Positions 14,421-23,451 are shown, counted from the stretch's first letter. The stretch: 64,000 nucleotides of DNA from Clostridium sp. AF27-2AA (GCF_003478505.1 NZ_QUFI01000004.1:98015-162014); one strand, 5' to 3'. Translations and numbers: made by a program. Notes: generated from the sequence alone by a model not told the origin.

Positions 14421-17069
14421 ATGGCAGCGGATAGCGTAGGCCAGATTGGTCTTGATCTGGTCGTAAATAAAAGTGATTTTGAAAAGCAGATGTCCGGCAT
14501 CCAGAACCTTGCCGCGAAAGCCGGAAAAGCCCTGGCGGCTGCTTTTGCCGTAAAGAAATTAGTTGATTTCGGTAAATCCTGCATTGAGCTTGGTTCTGAT
14601 CTCTCTGAGGTCCAGAACGTGGTGGATGTAACATTCCCACACATGAGCAAGCAGATTGATCAGTTTGCGAAGAATGCTGCTACGCAGTTCGGCTTGTCGG
14701 AAACGATGAGCAAGCGCTTTACTGGTACGTTCGGCGCAATGGCAAAGGCATTCGGGTTTAATGAAAAAGCCGCTTATGATATGTCCACGACACTGACCGG
14801 ATTGTCAGGTGATGTAGCATCGTTTTACAACATCAACCAGGATGAGGCATACACGAAGTTAAAATCTGTGTTTACGGGCGAGACAGAGAGCCTGAAAGAC
14901 CTGGGCATTGTCATGACACAGACGGCTCTTGACAGCTACGCTCTGGCAAACGGTTTCGGCAAGACCACGGCAAATATGTCGGAAATGGAAAAAGTTGCCC
15001 TTCGGTATCAGTTTGTGCAAAGTCAGCTAACATCTGCGGCGGGGGACTTTTCCAGAACATCTGACGGTTGGGCGAATCAGGTCCGCATCCTGCAGCTGCA
15101 GTTTGATAGCTTAAAGGCCACGATCGGCCAGGGGCTTATTAACGTGCTGTCTCCGGTGATTAAAGTGATCAACACAATCATCGGTAAACTGATGAGTCTG
15201 GCCAATGCGTTCAAAGCCTTCACGGAGTTCATAACTGGGAATAAAGGTTCCGGCGGCGGAGCATCTACGGTAGCTGCCGATATGGGAGCTGTTGCGGATT
15301 CAGCAGGGGATGCCGCGTCCGGTATGAACAAAGCTGCAGGTGCGGCGAAAAAGGCAAAACAGGCCTTCGGGCTCGCGAAGTTCGACGAACTGAATGTGGT
15401 AAGCTCCAATGATTCTTCCGGTAGCGGTTCAGGATCCGGAGGAAGCGGCGGTGGCGGTGGTGGATACGAATCTGATCAGTTCGATATGGGCGAACTGGAA
15501 CAAGGAACCGAAGAAGTAGACAGCCGAATGGATGCCATCATGAAGCGGCTGAATGAATTACGCAGCGCATTCACGAGTGGTTTTTGGGATGCACTGGGAG
15601 ACACTTCTGTATTTGATAGCATCCAGGACTCTATATCTGGAATAAAAGAACGCCTAACCAACATCTTTACAGCTCCAGAAGTTGTGCAGGCTGCTAATAG
15701 TTTTGCAGACACATTAGCATATAATCTTGGGGCAATAGCCGGTTCGGTTGCATCTATTGGACTTACCATTGCGGATAATTTGCTGGGCGGTATTGATTTA
15801 TACCTGCAGCGGAATTCTGGCCGGATAAAAGATTTTTTAATATCGATGTTTGATATAAGCGCCGATATTGCTGAGATATCCGGAAATTTTTCAATAGCTG
15901 TTGCGGATATTTTTACAGTATTTCGGAGCGATACAGCAAAACAGATCACCGCTGATATCATTAAGCTTTTCTCTGATGCTTTCATGGGAGTGCAGGAACT
16001 GTCTCTTGCTTTTTCGCGTGATGTTCTGGCAATGATAACAGAGCCGGTCACGCGCAATGTCGATAAGATAAAAAGCACGCTCAATGGGCTTTTAGGTGTA
16101 GTGCAGACCATCACGGGAAGTATTGCAGACACATTCGAATACTTTGTTGATGGAGTCTTACAGCTGTATGACGAGCATATCAGTCCACTGATTCAAAGCT
16201 TTACAGACGGCTTATCTGAAATTGTAGATACGGTTTTAAGCGCATTCAACACTTATATCCTTCCGATTCTGCAGGATGCAGCAGACCAGTTTGCTGAATT
16301 TAATGAAAGTTCGATAAAGCCTTTGATAGATGCATTTCTGGATTTTGCAGGAACTGTAGCTGATTCCATCGGAGAAATCTGGAACAAAGTCCTGGTACCA
16401 TTTATCAACTGGTTCGTGGAAAATATTGCACCAGTAATAGGTGATAGCTTAAAAAATGCGTCGGACATCTTCTTTGCTTTCAGTGAGACGGCAGCAGAGG
16501 TAGTTGAAAATGTGCTTGGAGCATTAAAAGGTCTGATCGAGTTCATCACGGGCATTTTGACCGGAGACTGGAAACGCGCTTGGGAAGGTCTGAAAGATAT
16601 TTTCAAAAACGTGTTTAACGGAATAGTCAGCATTGCAGAAGGATGTGTAAACGCAGTTATTCGTGGCTTGAACAAACTGAGTTTTGATGTTCCAGATTGG
16701 TCGCCAATAGCTGCAGGCGAACACTTTGGATTTGATATAGCTCCAGTCAGTCTTCCACGCCTTGCGCAGGGCGGCTTTGTAAAGGCCAACACACCGCGCC
16801 TTGCCATGATTGGTGATAACCGGAATTATGGCGAGATTGTGGCTCCAGAGGATAAGATGATGGAATGGCTGAATAAAGCGGTAGAGCTTGGTGCCCGGAT
16901 GATGGGCGGTGGTGGCGGCCTATCGGAAGATGATGTTTACTACGCATTCAAACGGGCGCTCAACGAGGCCGATCTGACGGCAACGCTTGACACAGACAGG
17001 CTTTTTAAGGCCATGAAGGCGAAAGCTGCGGAGTACCGGAGACGGACCGGAAAGCCGGCGTTTGAATAG
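14421..17069 (+). CDS. Tail tape measure protein
   Basis: An 882-residue protein, the longest of the prophage. The N-terminal domain (GQIGLDLVVNKSDFEKQM, then the TMP core TFGAMAKAFGFNEKAAYDMSTTLTGLSGDVASFYN) is the conserved PhageMin_Tail-like region. A Gly/Ser linker lies near residues 330-350, and long amphipathic and hydrophobic helices fill the C-terminal half. At about 1.5 angstrom per residue the tail would be roughly 130 nm. ATG 14421 follows GGGCAGGTGAC. It sets tail length and helps DNA ejection. Confidence 0.92.
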   Translation: MAADSVGQIGLDLVVNKSDFEKQMSGIQNLAAKAGKALAAAFAVKKLVDFGKSCIELGSDLSEVQNVVDVTFPHMSKQIDQFAKNAATQFGLSETMSKRFTGTFGAMAKAFGFNEKAAYDMSTTLTGLSGDVASFYNINQDEAYTKLKSVFTGETESLKDLGIVMTQTALDSYALANGFGKTTANMSEMEKVALRYQFVQSQLTSAAGDFSRTSDGWANQVRILQLQFDSLKATIGQGLINVLSPVIKVINTIIGKLMSLANAFKAFTEFITGNKGSGGGASTVAADMGAVADSAGDAASGMNKAAGAAKKAKQAFGLAKFDELNVVSSNDSSGSGSGSGGSGGGGGGYESDQFDMGELEQGTEEVDSRMDAIMKRLNELRSAFTSGFWDALGDTSVFDSIQDSISGIKERLTNIFTAPEVVQAANSFADTLAYNLGAIAGSVASIGLTIADNLLGGIDLYLQRNSGRIKDFLISMFDISADIAEISGNFSIAVADIFTVFRSDTAKQITADIIKLFSDAFMGVQELSLAFSRDVLAMITEPVTRNVDKIKSTLNGLLGVVQTITGSIADTFEYFVDGVLQLYDEHISPLIQSFTDGLSEIVDTVLSAFNTYILPILQDAADQFAEFNESSIKPLIDAFLDFAGTVADSIGEIWNKVLVPFINWFVENIAPVIGDSLKNASDIFFAFSETAAEVVENVLGALKGLIEFITGILTGDWKRAWEGLKDIFKNVFNGIVSIAEGCVNAVIRGLNKLSFDVPDWSPIAAGEHFGFDIAPVSLPRLAQGGFVKANTPRLAMIGDNRNYGEIVAPEDKMMEWLNKAVELGARMMGGGGGLSEDDVYYAFKRALNEADLTATLDTDRLFKAMKAKAAEYRRRTGKPAFE

Positions 17070-17085
17070 GAGGGAGTGGCGAATA

Positions 17086-17475
17086 ATGGCAGAATACAAA
17101 GGATATTTGCTTAAAATCAATGGAACAGAGCTGCCTGGTCAGTACATTCAGGACTATTCGTCTACTCCGAACCAGGCACAGGACAAAGATTCTTATCAGG
17201 ATCTTACGGGAGAACTTCATCGTGAGATCCTGCCGCATACGCGGTCAAAAATAGAATTCAAAACACCGCCGATGTCTCTGGAAGAAAAAATTGTTTTTCA
17301 ATCCTTTTTTCCGGATCGAAGAAGCAATCCGAAAATATCAGTTGAATACTGGAATGATGAAGATAATGCATATACATCTGGTGAATTTTATACTCCGGAT
17401 ATCACCTACCAGTCATATCCCAGCGGGAACACGATTGCATATAAGCCATTTCGCGTTGCCCTGATTGAGTATTAG
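17086..17475 (+). CDS. DUF6711-like tail protein
   Basis: A 129-residue protein beginning MAEYKGYLLKINGTELPGQY. The start with YKGYLLKINGTELP, a proline-rich middle KIEFKTPPM and YKPFRVALIEY at the end match the DUF6711 family, always found between tape measure and tail tip genes of Lachnospiraceae phages. AGGAGGGAG precedes ATG 17086. By position it may be the distal tail (Dit-like) component, but this is not shown. Confidence 0.7.
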   Translation: MAEYKGYLLKINGTELPGQYIQDYSSTPNQAQDKDSYQDLTGELHREILPHTRSKIEFKTPPMSLEEKIVFQSFFPDRRSNPKISVEYWNDEDNAYTSGEFYTPDITYQSYPSGNTIAYKPFRVALIEY

Positions 17476-17486
17476 GGGGTGGTGGC

Positions 17487-19583
17487 ATGCAGGTAAGTGA
17501 AACATTAAAAGAATTGTATCGCTCTGACAGTATTGATAAAAACATGATTGCAGAGTTTTGCCGCCCAGGACAAACAGAACCGTTTCTCGCAGTATATGAC
17601 GGCAGCCGTTTCATCGACATGTCCCTGGAAGAAGCCCTCTGCAGTGATGATAATATCGAATGGGGAAGCTGCGAAGCATCACAGATCAAGCTGACCATCA
17701 TCGGACTGAACGGTGCCGGAATAAAAGGCAGCGAGATGACCTTATACCAGACGTTGGACGGAGTCTTTCCGGCTACGGATCTGTACCCAGATGATAATAC
17801 ATACCCAGCTGGATACGTCATGCCGTTAGGGCGCTATGTTGTGCAGTCAGCGAAGAAGCAGGCAAACACGGACTTCTGGGATGTTGTAGCCCTGGATTAT
17901 ATGTCCAAGTTTGATACTGATGTAGTTGACTGGTACAATGCGCAGCCATTTCCGGTGCCGCTTCGGGATTTTCGGGCAAGCCTTTGCCGATACCTTGGAG
18001 TAACCGAAGCTGTGCCGGATTACCTCCCGAACGATGATATGCCGGTAGAAAAGACCATAGATGCCGGAGAACTGACAGGAAAAGACATTTTGATTGCCTG
18101 CGAACAGGTAAATGGCGTATTTGGACATTTTGACCGTGAAGGGATACTGCAGCACATAGCATTGGAACCGAATTACGGATTATTCCCGGCAACAGATCTG
18201 TGCCCGAACGAAGAATTGTATCCGGTTGCTCCTGGCGTGATGAATGATCAGGTGTATGATGAACGTCTGGAAGCGTACCTAATGATATCCAGTTACTTCG
18301 AGGATTATACGGTCCAGTCCATTGATAAGGTCCAGATCCGGCAGGAGAGTGAGGATATCGGCGCAATCTATGGCACTGGTACCAACTGCTACACCATTGA
18401 GGGCAACTTCCTGCTGTACGGAAAAGGTGCAGATGAGCTGCAGCAGATCGCCGCAAATGTGTATGGTATGATCAGCGGCAGGATGTATATCCCATTTAAC
18501 TGTGAGCTTAAAGGCCTACCGTACATCGGTGTAGGCAGTGCCGTATATTTTGCATACGGATCAGATTCGATTGTATCTTATGTTATGAATCGGACACTCA
18601 AAGGAACCTATGCACTGAAAGACTCTTACAGCGCAGAAGGAGAAGAAATCCGGAGTGTGCAGAATAATGTCAACAAAGATATTTTGCTTCTGAAAGGCAA
18701 GGCCGCCTACCTCAAAAAGAACGTAGACGAAGTATCTGCAAACCTGGTAGACCTGGAGAAGCAGACGGAAGCAAAGCTGACGATCACAGCAGAGAAGATC
18801 GAAGCCGAGGTCAAGCGGGCATCGGAAGCTGAAGGAAATCTGTCTTCGCTGATATCCCAGACTGCGGAGAGCATCACACTTATGGTCAAAAAAGGCGAGG
18901 TGTCGGCTCAGTTGTCTATTGAGAGTGGCGGCATCGATATTAAAGGTAACCGTTTCAGCTGGACTGCTACAAACTCATCATTGACCGCAGACGGAACGTT
19001 GACGGTTAATCAGGGACTTTTTAAGGGCTCCATTGATGTAGGCAATGGTCAGTTTACGGTTGATTCAAGCGGTAAAGTTATTGCAAAGTCTATTGAGGTC
19101 GGAACGTCATCTTCGAGGGCTACGCTGTACGGTTCCACAGTCCTGGCCACGAATTTTTCCTGCAACAGCAGTTTTAATGTTGACTGCTATGCCAATATGG
19201 CCGACATTGGAGGCAATACGATTAGTTGCGGTACGTTGCGGGCTAATCATATTTATGGTTCCATAGATGACTTCTCAGATCGGCGCCTGAAGCAGAATAT
19301 CCATCCCGTGGATGCGGAAACGGCGATCAGGATCATCAAGCAGCTGAAACCGGTATCCTACAGCATGAAACGGTATGACCGGGAGGGAGTCGGCTTTATT
19401 GCGCAGGATGTACAGAAAATCTGCCTAAAACAGGGCATAGATTTGCCACTGTATGGCAGACGGGGAAAGTATCTGACTATCCCGTATATCAACTACGTTC
19501 CTCTCCTGGTTGCGGTGGTGCAGAGCCAGCAACGGGAGATAGATCAGCTTAAGCGTCTGATCAGAAAGGAGAAGCATGTATAA
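17487..19583 (+). CDS. Tail tip/baseplate protein with C-terminal S74 intramolecular chaperone
   Basis: A 698-residue protein. Residues 1-400 form the tail-tip part; residues 405-480 are helical (KRASEAEGNLSSLISQTAESI); residues 480-590 are a beta-rich shaft. The C terminus, from about residue 595 (DDFSDRRLKQNI, then GVGFIAQDVQ and YVPLLVAVVQSQQREI), is a peptidase S74 domain: a trimerisation chaperone that cuts itself off at the Ser in FSDRRLK. It overlaps a small gene at its end. It connects tail tube to host-binding fibres. Confidence 0.85.
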   Translation: MQVSETLKELYRSDSIDKNMIAEFCRPGQTEPFLAVYDGSRFIDMSLEEALCSDDNIEWGSCEASQIKLTIIGLNGAGIKGSEMTLYQTLDGVFPATDLYPDDNTYPAGYVMPLGRYVVQSAKKQANTDFWDVVALDYMSKFDTDVVDWYNAQPFPVPLRDFRASLCRYLGVTEAVPDYLPNDDMPVEKTIDAGELTGKDILIACEQVNGVFGHFDREGILQHIALEPNYGLFPATDLCPNEELYPVAPGVMNDQVYDERLEAYLMISSYFEDYTVQSIDKVQIRQESEDIGAIYGTGTNCYTIEGNFLLYGKGADELQQIAANVYGMISGRMYIPFNCELKGLPYIGVGSAVYFAYGSDSIVSYVMNRTLKGTYALKDSYSAEGEEIRSVQNNVNKDILLLKGKAAYLKKNVDEVSANLVDLEKQTEAKLTITAEKIEAEVKRASEAEGNLSSLISQTAESITLMVKKGEVSAQLSIESGGIDIKGNRFSWTATNSSLTADGTLTVNQGLFKGSIDVGNGQFTVDSSGKVIAKSIEVGTSSSRATLYGSTVLATNFSCNSSFNVDCYANMADIGGNTISCGTLRANHIYGSIDDFSDRRLKQNIHPVDAETAIRIIKQLKPVSYSMKRYDREGVGFIAQDVQKICLKQGIDLPLYGRRGKYLTIPYINYVPLLVAVVQSQQREIDQLKRLIRKEKHV

Positions 19584-19731
19584 AGTATCAGAGGAGCAGT
19601 GTGCGTCGCTGCTCTATATTTTTGACCGTCTTACAGTGACAGGACCGGATCAGGCGGCTTTGCTGAGCAATGCGGCCGTGATCGTGCGGAACTTGGAAGA
19701 GGAGGAGAAAAAGAGCAATGACGTTAAGTAA
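19576..19731 (+). CDS. Small tail-fibre-associated protein
   Basis: A 51-residue helical protein MYKVSEEQCASLLYIFDRLT... ending in EEEEKKSNDVK. It overlaps the S74 gene by eight bases and the tail fibre gene by 14, with AGAAAGGAG before its ATG. Short acidic proteins in this place are common in Lachnospiraceae prophages; function unknown. Confidence 0.6.
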   Translation: MYKVSEEQCASLLYIFDRLTVTGPDQAALLSNAAVIVRNLEEEEKKSNDVK

Positions 19732-20356
19732 TTTTGTTGCTTATGTAACGCAGAAGTGGAAGAATAAGCCAGATACGTCGACCCCGCTGTCTGCGGAGCG
19801 TCTGACACATCAAGAAGATGGCATCAAGGCCAACAGCGATGCTATCCAGGAGCTGGCGGCTGCGGTTGTGAGCCAGATTGTAAACAACCCGGACAAGATT
19901 GCAAGCATGGCAGCGCTGTATGCCGTGGACCAGAAGGTGGCGGGTCTGGACGGGAAAATTGGTGATACGTCCAAGCTGCCAGCGGGGACTACGGATGCCG
20001 TGGGGGCCATCGCTCAGTTGTATAGTAATTTAGCACCTTCTGGAATTACCTATGTATCTCATGCAATTAATATGGCATATGGATCTGGCAACATTTCTTA
20101 TCACGTAGTTGGCAAGGTGTGTTTTGTTTATTTTGTATTTACACCTAGCCAAAAATGCGACAATGTAGGATTACTTAATAATGGCGTATTACCGCTCGCA
20201 AAAGACTCTTTGTATCATAGTGTATCAACCTGGGGCAATCCAAACGTAGCTGTAAGTCTAGTACAAGTGATTACAACCGGTGGCCTACGCTTTTGGTGCG
20301 GAGAATCCTCTATAGGTATGCAAATTTTTGACAGTTTTTCGTATTGCATTAAGTAA
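19718..20356 (+). CDS. Tail fibre protein with switchable C terminus (expressed form)
   Basis: A 212-residue protein. The N-terminal trunk (residues 1-100; MTLSNFVAYVTQKWKNKPDTS, then helical NSDAIQELAAAVVSQIV) is GC-rich like the phage. After AQLYSNL (residues 101-107) the sequence abruptly becomes AT-rich and forms the variable host-binding end. The switch point contains the 13-bp element TGTATAGTAATTT (20019-20031), which recurs three times downstream in front of alternative C termini that also read LYSNL. This is the currently expressed version of a DNA-shuffled fibre. Confidence 0.85.
   Translation: MTLSNFVAYVTQKWKNKPDTSTPLSAERLTHQEDGIKANSDAIQELAAAVVSQIVNNPDKIASMAALYAVDQKVAGLDGKIGDTSKLPAGTTDAVGAIAQLYSNLAPSGITYVSHAINMAYGSGNISYHVVGKVCFVYFVFTPSQKCDNVGLLNNGVLPLAKDSLYHSVSTWGNPNVAVSLVQVITTGGLRFWCGESSIGMQIFDSFSYCIK
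20019..20031 (+). repeat. Tail-fibre recombination site A (in expressed gene)
   Basis: TGTATAGTAATTT lies at the codons for LYSN in the expressed fibre gene, exactly where GC content drops. Confidence 0.75.
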
Positions 20357-20404
20357 TATCCCGAACAATGTCTCCGCGCATGTGCAGCACAGTTGCTCAA
20401 GATA

Positions 20405-20677
20405 TTAAATGATTTTCTGCCACGGGAACCACTGTCCGTTGTATGCCCTTACATACATGCCAATAAAACCATTCTCAAAATATGGAATACACATTGAAAG
20501 ACCATTTGAAAGAGCAATATATGTCGAATCATAACTTGTGGGCAGATTTGCCGTGCTTCCATTTAAAAAGCAACAACCAAGTACATTTGGATCAAAATTT
20601 TTAGTATCAGATACACCCGAAATCTTTTTGTATCCATTTGCTTTTGTAATATAATTCCCAGCTAAATTACTATACAA
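20405..20677 (-). pseudogene. Silent tail-fibre C-terminal cassette B (inverted)
   Basis: Read on the minus strand, this frame starts in LYSNLAGNYITKANGYKK and runs 90 codons to GQWFPWQKII and a stop. It has no start codon or ribosome site of its own; upstream the frame continues only to a stop at 20711-20713. The shared LYSNL and recombination site B show it is a spare C terminus that would be joined to the fibre trunk by inversion of 20.02-20.68 kb. The AT-rich sequence and WF/W-rich end suggest a receptor-binding fold. Confidence 0.75.
20664..20676 (-). repeat. Tail-fibre recombination site B (inverted)
   Basis: The complement of the 13-bp element. It lies in GCTAAATT-N7-AATTTAGC, itself a near-perfect inverted repeat (20661-20683). 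Site D shares 25 identical bases with it from 20664 on. Confidence 0.75.
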
Positions 20678-20694
20678 TTTAGCCAGCTGGACGG

Positions 20695-20738
20695 AAAATG
20701 CCCTTTTCTTCTACAATAACGTGGAAGGAGGGCATTTT
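20695..20738 (+). promoter_or_regulatory. Hairpin covering the recombinase ribosome binding region
   Basis: AAAATGCCC (20695-20703) is perfectly complementary to GGGCATTTT (20730-20738), which ends directly before the recombinase ATG and overlaps the end of its AAGGAGG site. If folded, the mRNA would hide the ribosome site. Confidence 0.6.
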
Positions 20739-21734
20739 ATGTTAGAGAAAATACTTGAAAATGTGATCAATGAAATGACGCCACATCTGGATCCAGAGCA
20801 GCAAGAGCATCTAAGTAATGTTTTGTATGTCAATTTCCACGGCAAAAAGATCGTGGAAGAGAGCGCAGAGCTTGCCGCTACAGGCATTGACGGTGATGAA
20901 GCGAAAATCCGGATGTTCGTGGCCAGTAAGAAGGCCGTGAACCGGAAGACGGAGACATTAAAGCAGTATACGAAAGAAATTTGCAATATGCTGACGTTTC
21001 TCGGCAAGCGCCTGGAAGACATCACAGGCATGGATCTGCGGTATTATTATGGCGTAATGCGGGAAAAGCGCGGCATTAAGATGTCGACCATGCAGACAAG
21101 GCTGCATTACCTGTCCAGCTTCTGGGACTTTCTGAACTCCGAGGAGCTGATCAGGAGCAATCCAGTTAAAAAGGTGGGCGCGCTGAAGCTGGAAAAGACT
21201 ATGAAGAAGCCATTTGCTGCTGAGGAGTTGGAAGCTCTTCGGGAAGGCTGCAAGGAGCTTCGAGACCGCGCCCTGGTAGAGTTTTTGTACTCAACTGGAG
21301 TGCGTGTCTCTGAGCTTGCGGCGTTGAATGTGGCCGACATTGAAATGGGAAAACAGGAGCTGATAGTATATGGAAAAGGCAGTAAGGAACGCAAGACGTA
21401 CTTGACCGACAGCGCAAAGTTTCATCTGCGCCGGTACCTGCAGGAAAGAGATGCAAAGCCTGATGAGCCGTTGTTTGTAACTCTGGATGCCCCGCACGAC
21501 CGATTGAGCGTGGCCGGTATCCAGTATATGCTCCGGCAGTTAGGGCGGCGCGCAGGAGTGACTGGAGTGCATCCGCACCGGTTCCGGCGGACGATTGCGA
21601 CAGATCTGCTTAATCGCGGCATGCCAATCGAGCAGGTAAAGGAATTTTTAGGACATGAAAAATTGGATACAACCATGATTTACTGCGCTGTGAGGGCTGA
21701 GAGCGTGAAAGCGAGCCACCGAAAGTATGCATAA
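20739..21734 (+). CDS. Tyrosine recombinase of the tail-fibre switch
   Basis: A 331-residue tyrosine recombinase. The N-terminal SAM-like core-binding domain spans about residues 55-145. The catalytic domain carries TGVRVSELAAL (Arg I), GKGSKERKTYLT (Lys), HPHRFRRTIA (His-x-x-Arg II), FLGHEKLDTT (His) and TMIYCAV (Tyr nucleophile). All catalytic residues are present. AAGGAGG lies before ATG 20739. It is nested between the inverted fibre cassettes, so it most likely acts on the TGTATAGTAATTT sites and not as the phage integrase, which would be at a prophage end. Recombination between A and D would invert the gene itself. Confidence 0.88.
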   Translation: MLEKILENVINEMTPHLDPEQQEHLSNVLYVNFHGKKIVEESAELAATGIDGDEAKIRMFVASKKAVNRKTETLKQYTKEICNMLTFLGKRLEDITGMDLRYYYGVMREKRGIKMSTMQTRLHYLSSFWDFLNSEELIRSNPVKKVGALKLEKTMKKPFAAEELEALREGCKELRDRALVEFLYSTGVRVSELAALNVADIEMGKQELIVYGKGSKERKTYLTDSAKFHLRRYLQERDAKPDEPLFVTLDAPHDRLSVAGIQYMLRQLGRRAGVTGVHPHRFRRTIATDLLNRGMPIEQVKEFLGHEKLDTTMIYCAVRAESVKASHRKYA

Positions 21735-21835
21735 CAGCTGATTGAGACATTTAAAAGCGGGCGGAGACGGTCGTTTTATTAAGGTTACCCTTTTATAAGG
21801 CAGTCGGTAAGCAGACAGATGTTGGGTCGGCTCAG

Positions 21836-22192
21836 CTGTATAGTAATTTAACGGTTCGTGCGTCCGATAGGTCAGAATGTATAACTAATAATTCCGTTGT
21901 CACTCAGAAAAATTCTGTTATTGATCTGTGGGAAGGTAATATGCATAATATAGGTTTCTCGCTTGTTATATCGAATTCTTTTGCCAGTGGTGATACAATT
22001 ATAGGTCAATTACCATATAATATAAAAAATAATGCAGTATTTACGTTGAATAGTTGGATAACATCAGCACCTCCTATAATGGGGACAGTTGGGATTAATG
22101 GAAGTATTATGATTGCAAGGCGTGACGCTGGTGACATAGCTGAGTATCGTGGAAATGTTACGGTTTTTACTGATAACATTATCTCTGACTGA
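21836..22192 (+). pseudogene. Silent tail-fibre C-terminal cassette C (direct orientation)
   Basis: In the plus-strand frame, QTDVGSAQLYSNLTVRASDRS leads into a 120-codon AT-rich segment ending TVFTDNIISD and stop at 22190-22192. There is no start with ribosome site at the junction; the phrase QLYSNL equals the switch point of the expressed fibre. The trunk-like bases before it (KAVGKQTDVGSA) differ from the expressed trunk, so it may come from an older fibre copy. It would be joined to the trunk only after a prior inversion or by deletion between direct sites A and C. Confidence 0.7.
21837..21849 (+). repeat. Tail-fibre recombination site C
   Basis: TGTATAGTAATTT, third copy, direct orientation relative to site A. 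Confidence 0.75.
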
Positions 22193-22196
22193 ATGA

Positions 22197-22490
22197 TTAA
22201 TGCTCTAACCATCCCGACCAAACAGTATTAATAAGCGTGCCGGTATAATATTTATTGTTTGAAGCAATCAGACATTCAATGACGGTAACTGCACCATACG
22301 TTGAGCATCGGTAAAACAGGTACGCTCCTACAGCTGGCGCATAACCTGTGGAATCTTGTCTTTCCTGGAATGCCATTCCGCATTGAGAACATGCCATTAT
22401 TATGTCAGAAATAGACTGTGGTACTTTCATTAATGGAATTTTTACATACCGATTAATTTTTAATTCTGTACTTGTTAAATAACTAATTGA
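22197..22490 (-). pseudogene. Tail-fibre C-terminal fragment E (inverted, no own site)
   Basis: On the minus strand this frame reads SISYLTSTELKINRYVKIP, then MACSQCGMAFQERQDSTGYAPAV, ending VWSGWLEH. It is open upstream of its first ATG and overlaps the end of cassette D in another frame. There is no LYSNL switch element before it, so it looks like the remains of a further cassette whose junction was lost. Its end is only four bases from the end of cassette C, tail to tail. Confidence 0.5.
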
Positions 22491-22827
22491 TTCTGATTGC
22501 TCTCAAAGAACAATAGTTGCGATCATTATGTACAGTACCATAGCCATTTGAAACCAATTTTAAATTTGCTGAACCTCCAGTGAAAATTGCAAAAGCATTG
22601 AGTGTTAATTCACCTGTTGTATAATTATTTCTTCCATTTGCACAAATGAGTCTATTATCACCATCGATAATTAAATCTCCACCAGCTAGTGTACGACCAA
22701 TTAGCAGCCATTTGCCGGTTGGAAGGGTTAATGAACATAATGTATAAGTTTGATAGGCAGTCGGATTGAATTGCGATGTTGGGCACGACTCTAAAACTGT
22801 TCCGAGCGAATTCAAATTACTATACAA
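22483..22827 (-). pseudogene. Silent tail-fibre C-terminal cassette D (inverted)
   Basis: On the minus strand the frame reads IYELAKLYSNLNSLGTVLES, then a beta-rich segment TLCSLTLPTGKWLLIGRTLAGG and a short end SLRAIRIN. It shares the LAKLYSNL junction with cassette B. An ATG exists 19 codons before the junction but without a ribosome site. Inversion between sites A and D (20.02-22.83 kb) would place it behind the fibre trunk and flip the recombinase gene. Confidence 0.75.
22814..22826 (-). repeat. Tail-fibre recombination site D (inverted)
   Basis: The complement of TGTATAGTAATTT, fourth copy. Together with site B it extends into an identical 25-base stretch. Confidence 0.75.
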
Positions 22828-22856
22828 TTTAGCCAGCTCATAAATTCGAAAATTCA

Positions 22857-22878
22857 AGGCCCTTTGGGGTCTTTTATT
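22857..22878 (+). terminator. Possible terminator after the fibre-cassette region
   Basis: AGGCCC pairs with GGGTCT over a short loop, followed by TTTTATTAT. It would stop plus-strand transcription leaving the silent cassettes, just before the next phage gene. Confidence 0.4.
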
Positions 22879-22912
22879 ATACACAAAAACTCAAGAAAGG
22901 AGATAGAACACT

Positions 22913-23341
22913 ATGGAATCTATCAAAATCGGAACTCAGACTTATGAATTGGTAGCAGACGGCTACCAGTTGCAGCAGGACGGCGGCCGCATCATCTTCC
23001 AGCCGGGCGAGAAAACCTTTGAGGAAATCGAGGCTGCGGTATCTGCAGCGACATCACTCGTGCTTCTGGACGAGACAGGGGAGCCACTTGCATCCCGCAC
23101 TGATCTGGTGTATGCCGGTCGCATGAGCAAGCAGAAAGACTATGTGATCAGAACCGAGAAAGAAGAGACAGGCACTGGCGAAGATAGCAATCCTGTATAC
23201 ACCTACAAGGATGTGACCGGCCCAGTGATGATTGCAGAGTTTCGGCTTCCGGATCTCAGAGAGGCTTATAAATCTCTGGAAGAAGAGATAACCAACGCTC
23301 AGATGGCCATTGTAGAACTCTATGAAGGAGGCGAGGCATAA
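22913..23341 (+). CDS. Phage tail-region protein, function unknown
   Basis: A 142-residue acidic protein starting MESIKIGTQTYELVADGYQLQ. The first half is beta-rich; the last part VMIAEFRLPDLREAYKSLEEEITNAQMAIVEL is helical. A strong AAGGAGAT precedes ATG. It resembles the small proteins that follow tail fibre genes in Lachnospiraceae prophages. It overlaps the next start by one base. Confidence 0.6.
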   Translation: MESIKIGTQTYELVADGYQLQQDGGRIIFQPGEKTFEEIEAAVSAATSLVLLDETGEPLASRTDLVYAGRMSKQKDYVIRTEKEETGTGEDSNPVYTYKDVTGPVMIAEFRLPDLREAYKSLEEEITNAQMAIVELYEGGEA

Positions 23342-23451
23342 TGGCAAGAGTGTATGCAGATTTGGTGCGCAAGGGTAGAATTGCTCTCGATGCTGTACCC
23401 AAAAAGATTAGAGCAGATGTTGAAAACATTTTAAACGGTGCCACCCGATAG
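23341..23451 (+). CDS. CD1375-like small phage protein
   Basis: A 36-residue peptide MARVYADLVRKGRIALDAVP... The sequence V-YA-LVRKG-ALDAVP-KIR matches the CD1375 family of very small proteins found after tail fibre genes in Clostridia phages, analogous in place to XkdX. It starts on the last base of the preceding gene. Function unknown. Confidence 0.7.
   Translation: MARVYADLVRKGRIALDAVPKKIRADVENILNGATR

Noticed and set aside
20739..21734. Tyrosine recombinase as the phage integrase
   Set aside because: It lies inside the tail-fibre locus between inverted copies of a short repeat, not at a prophage end next to an attachment site.
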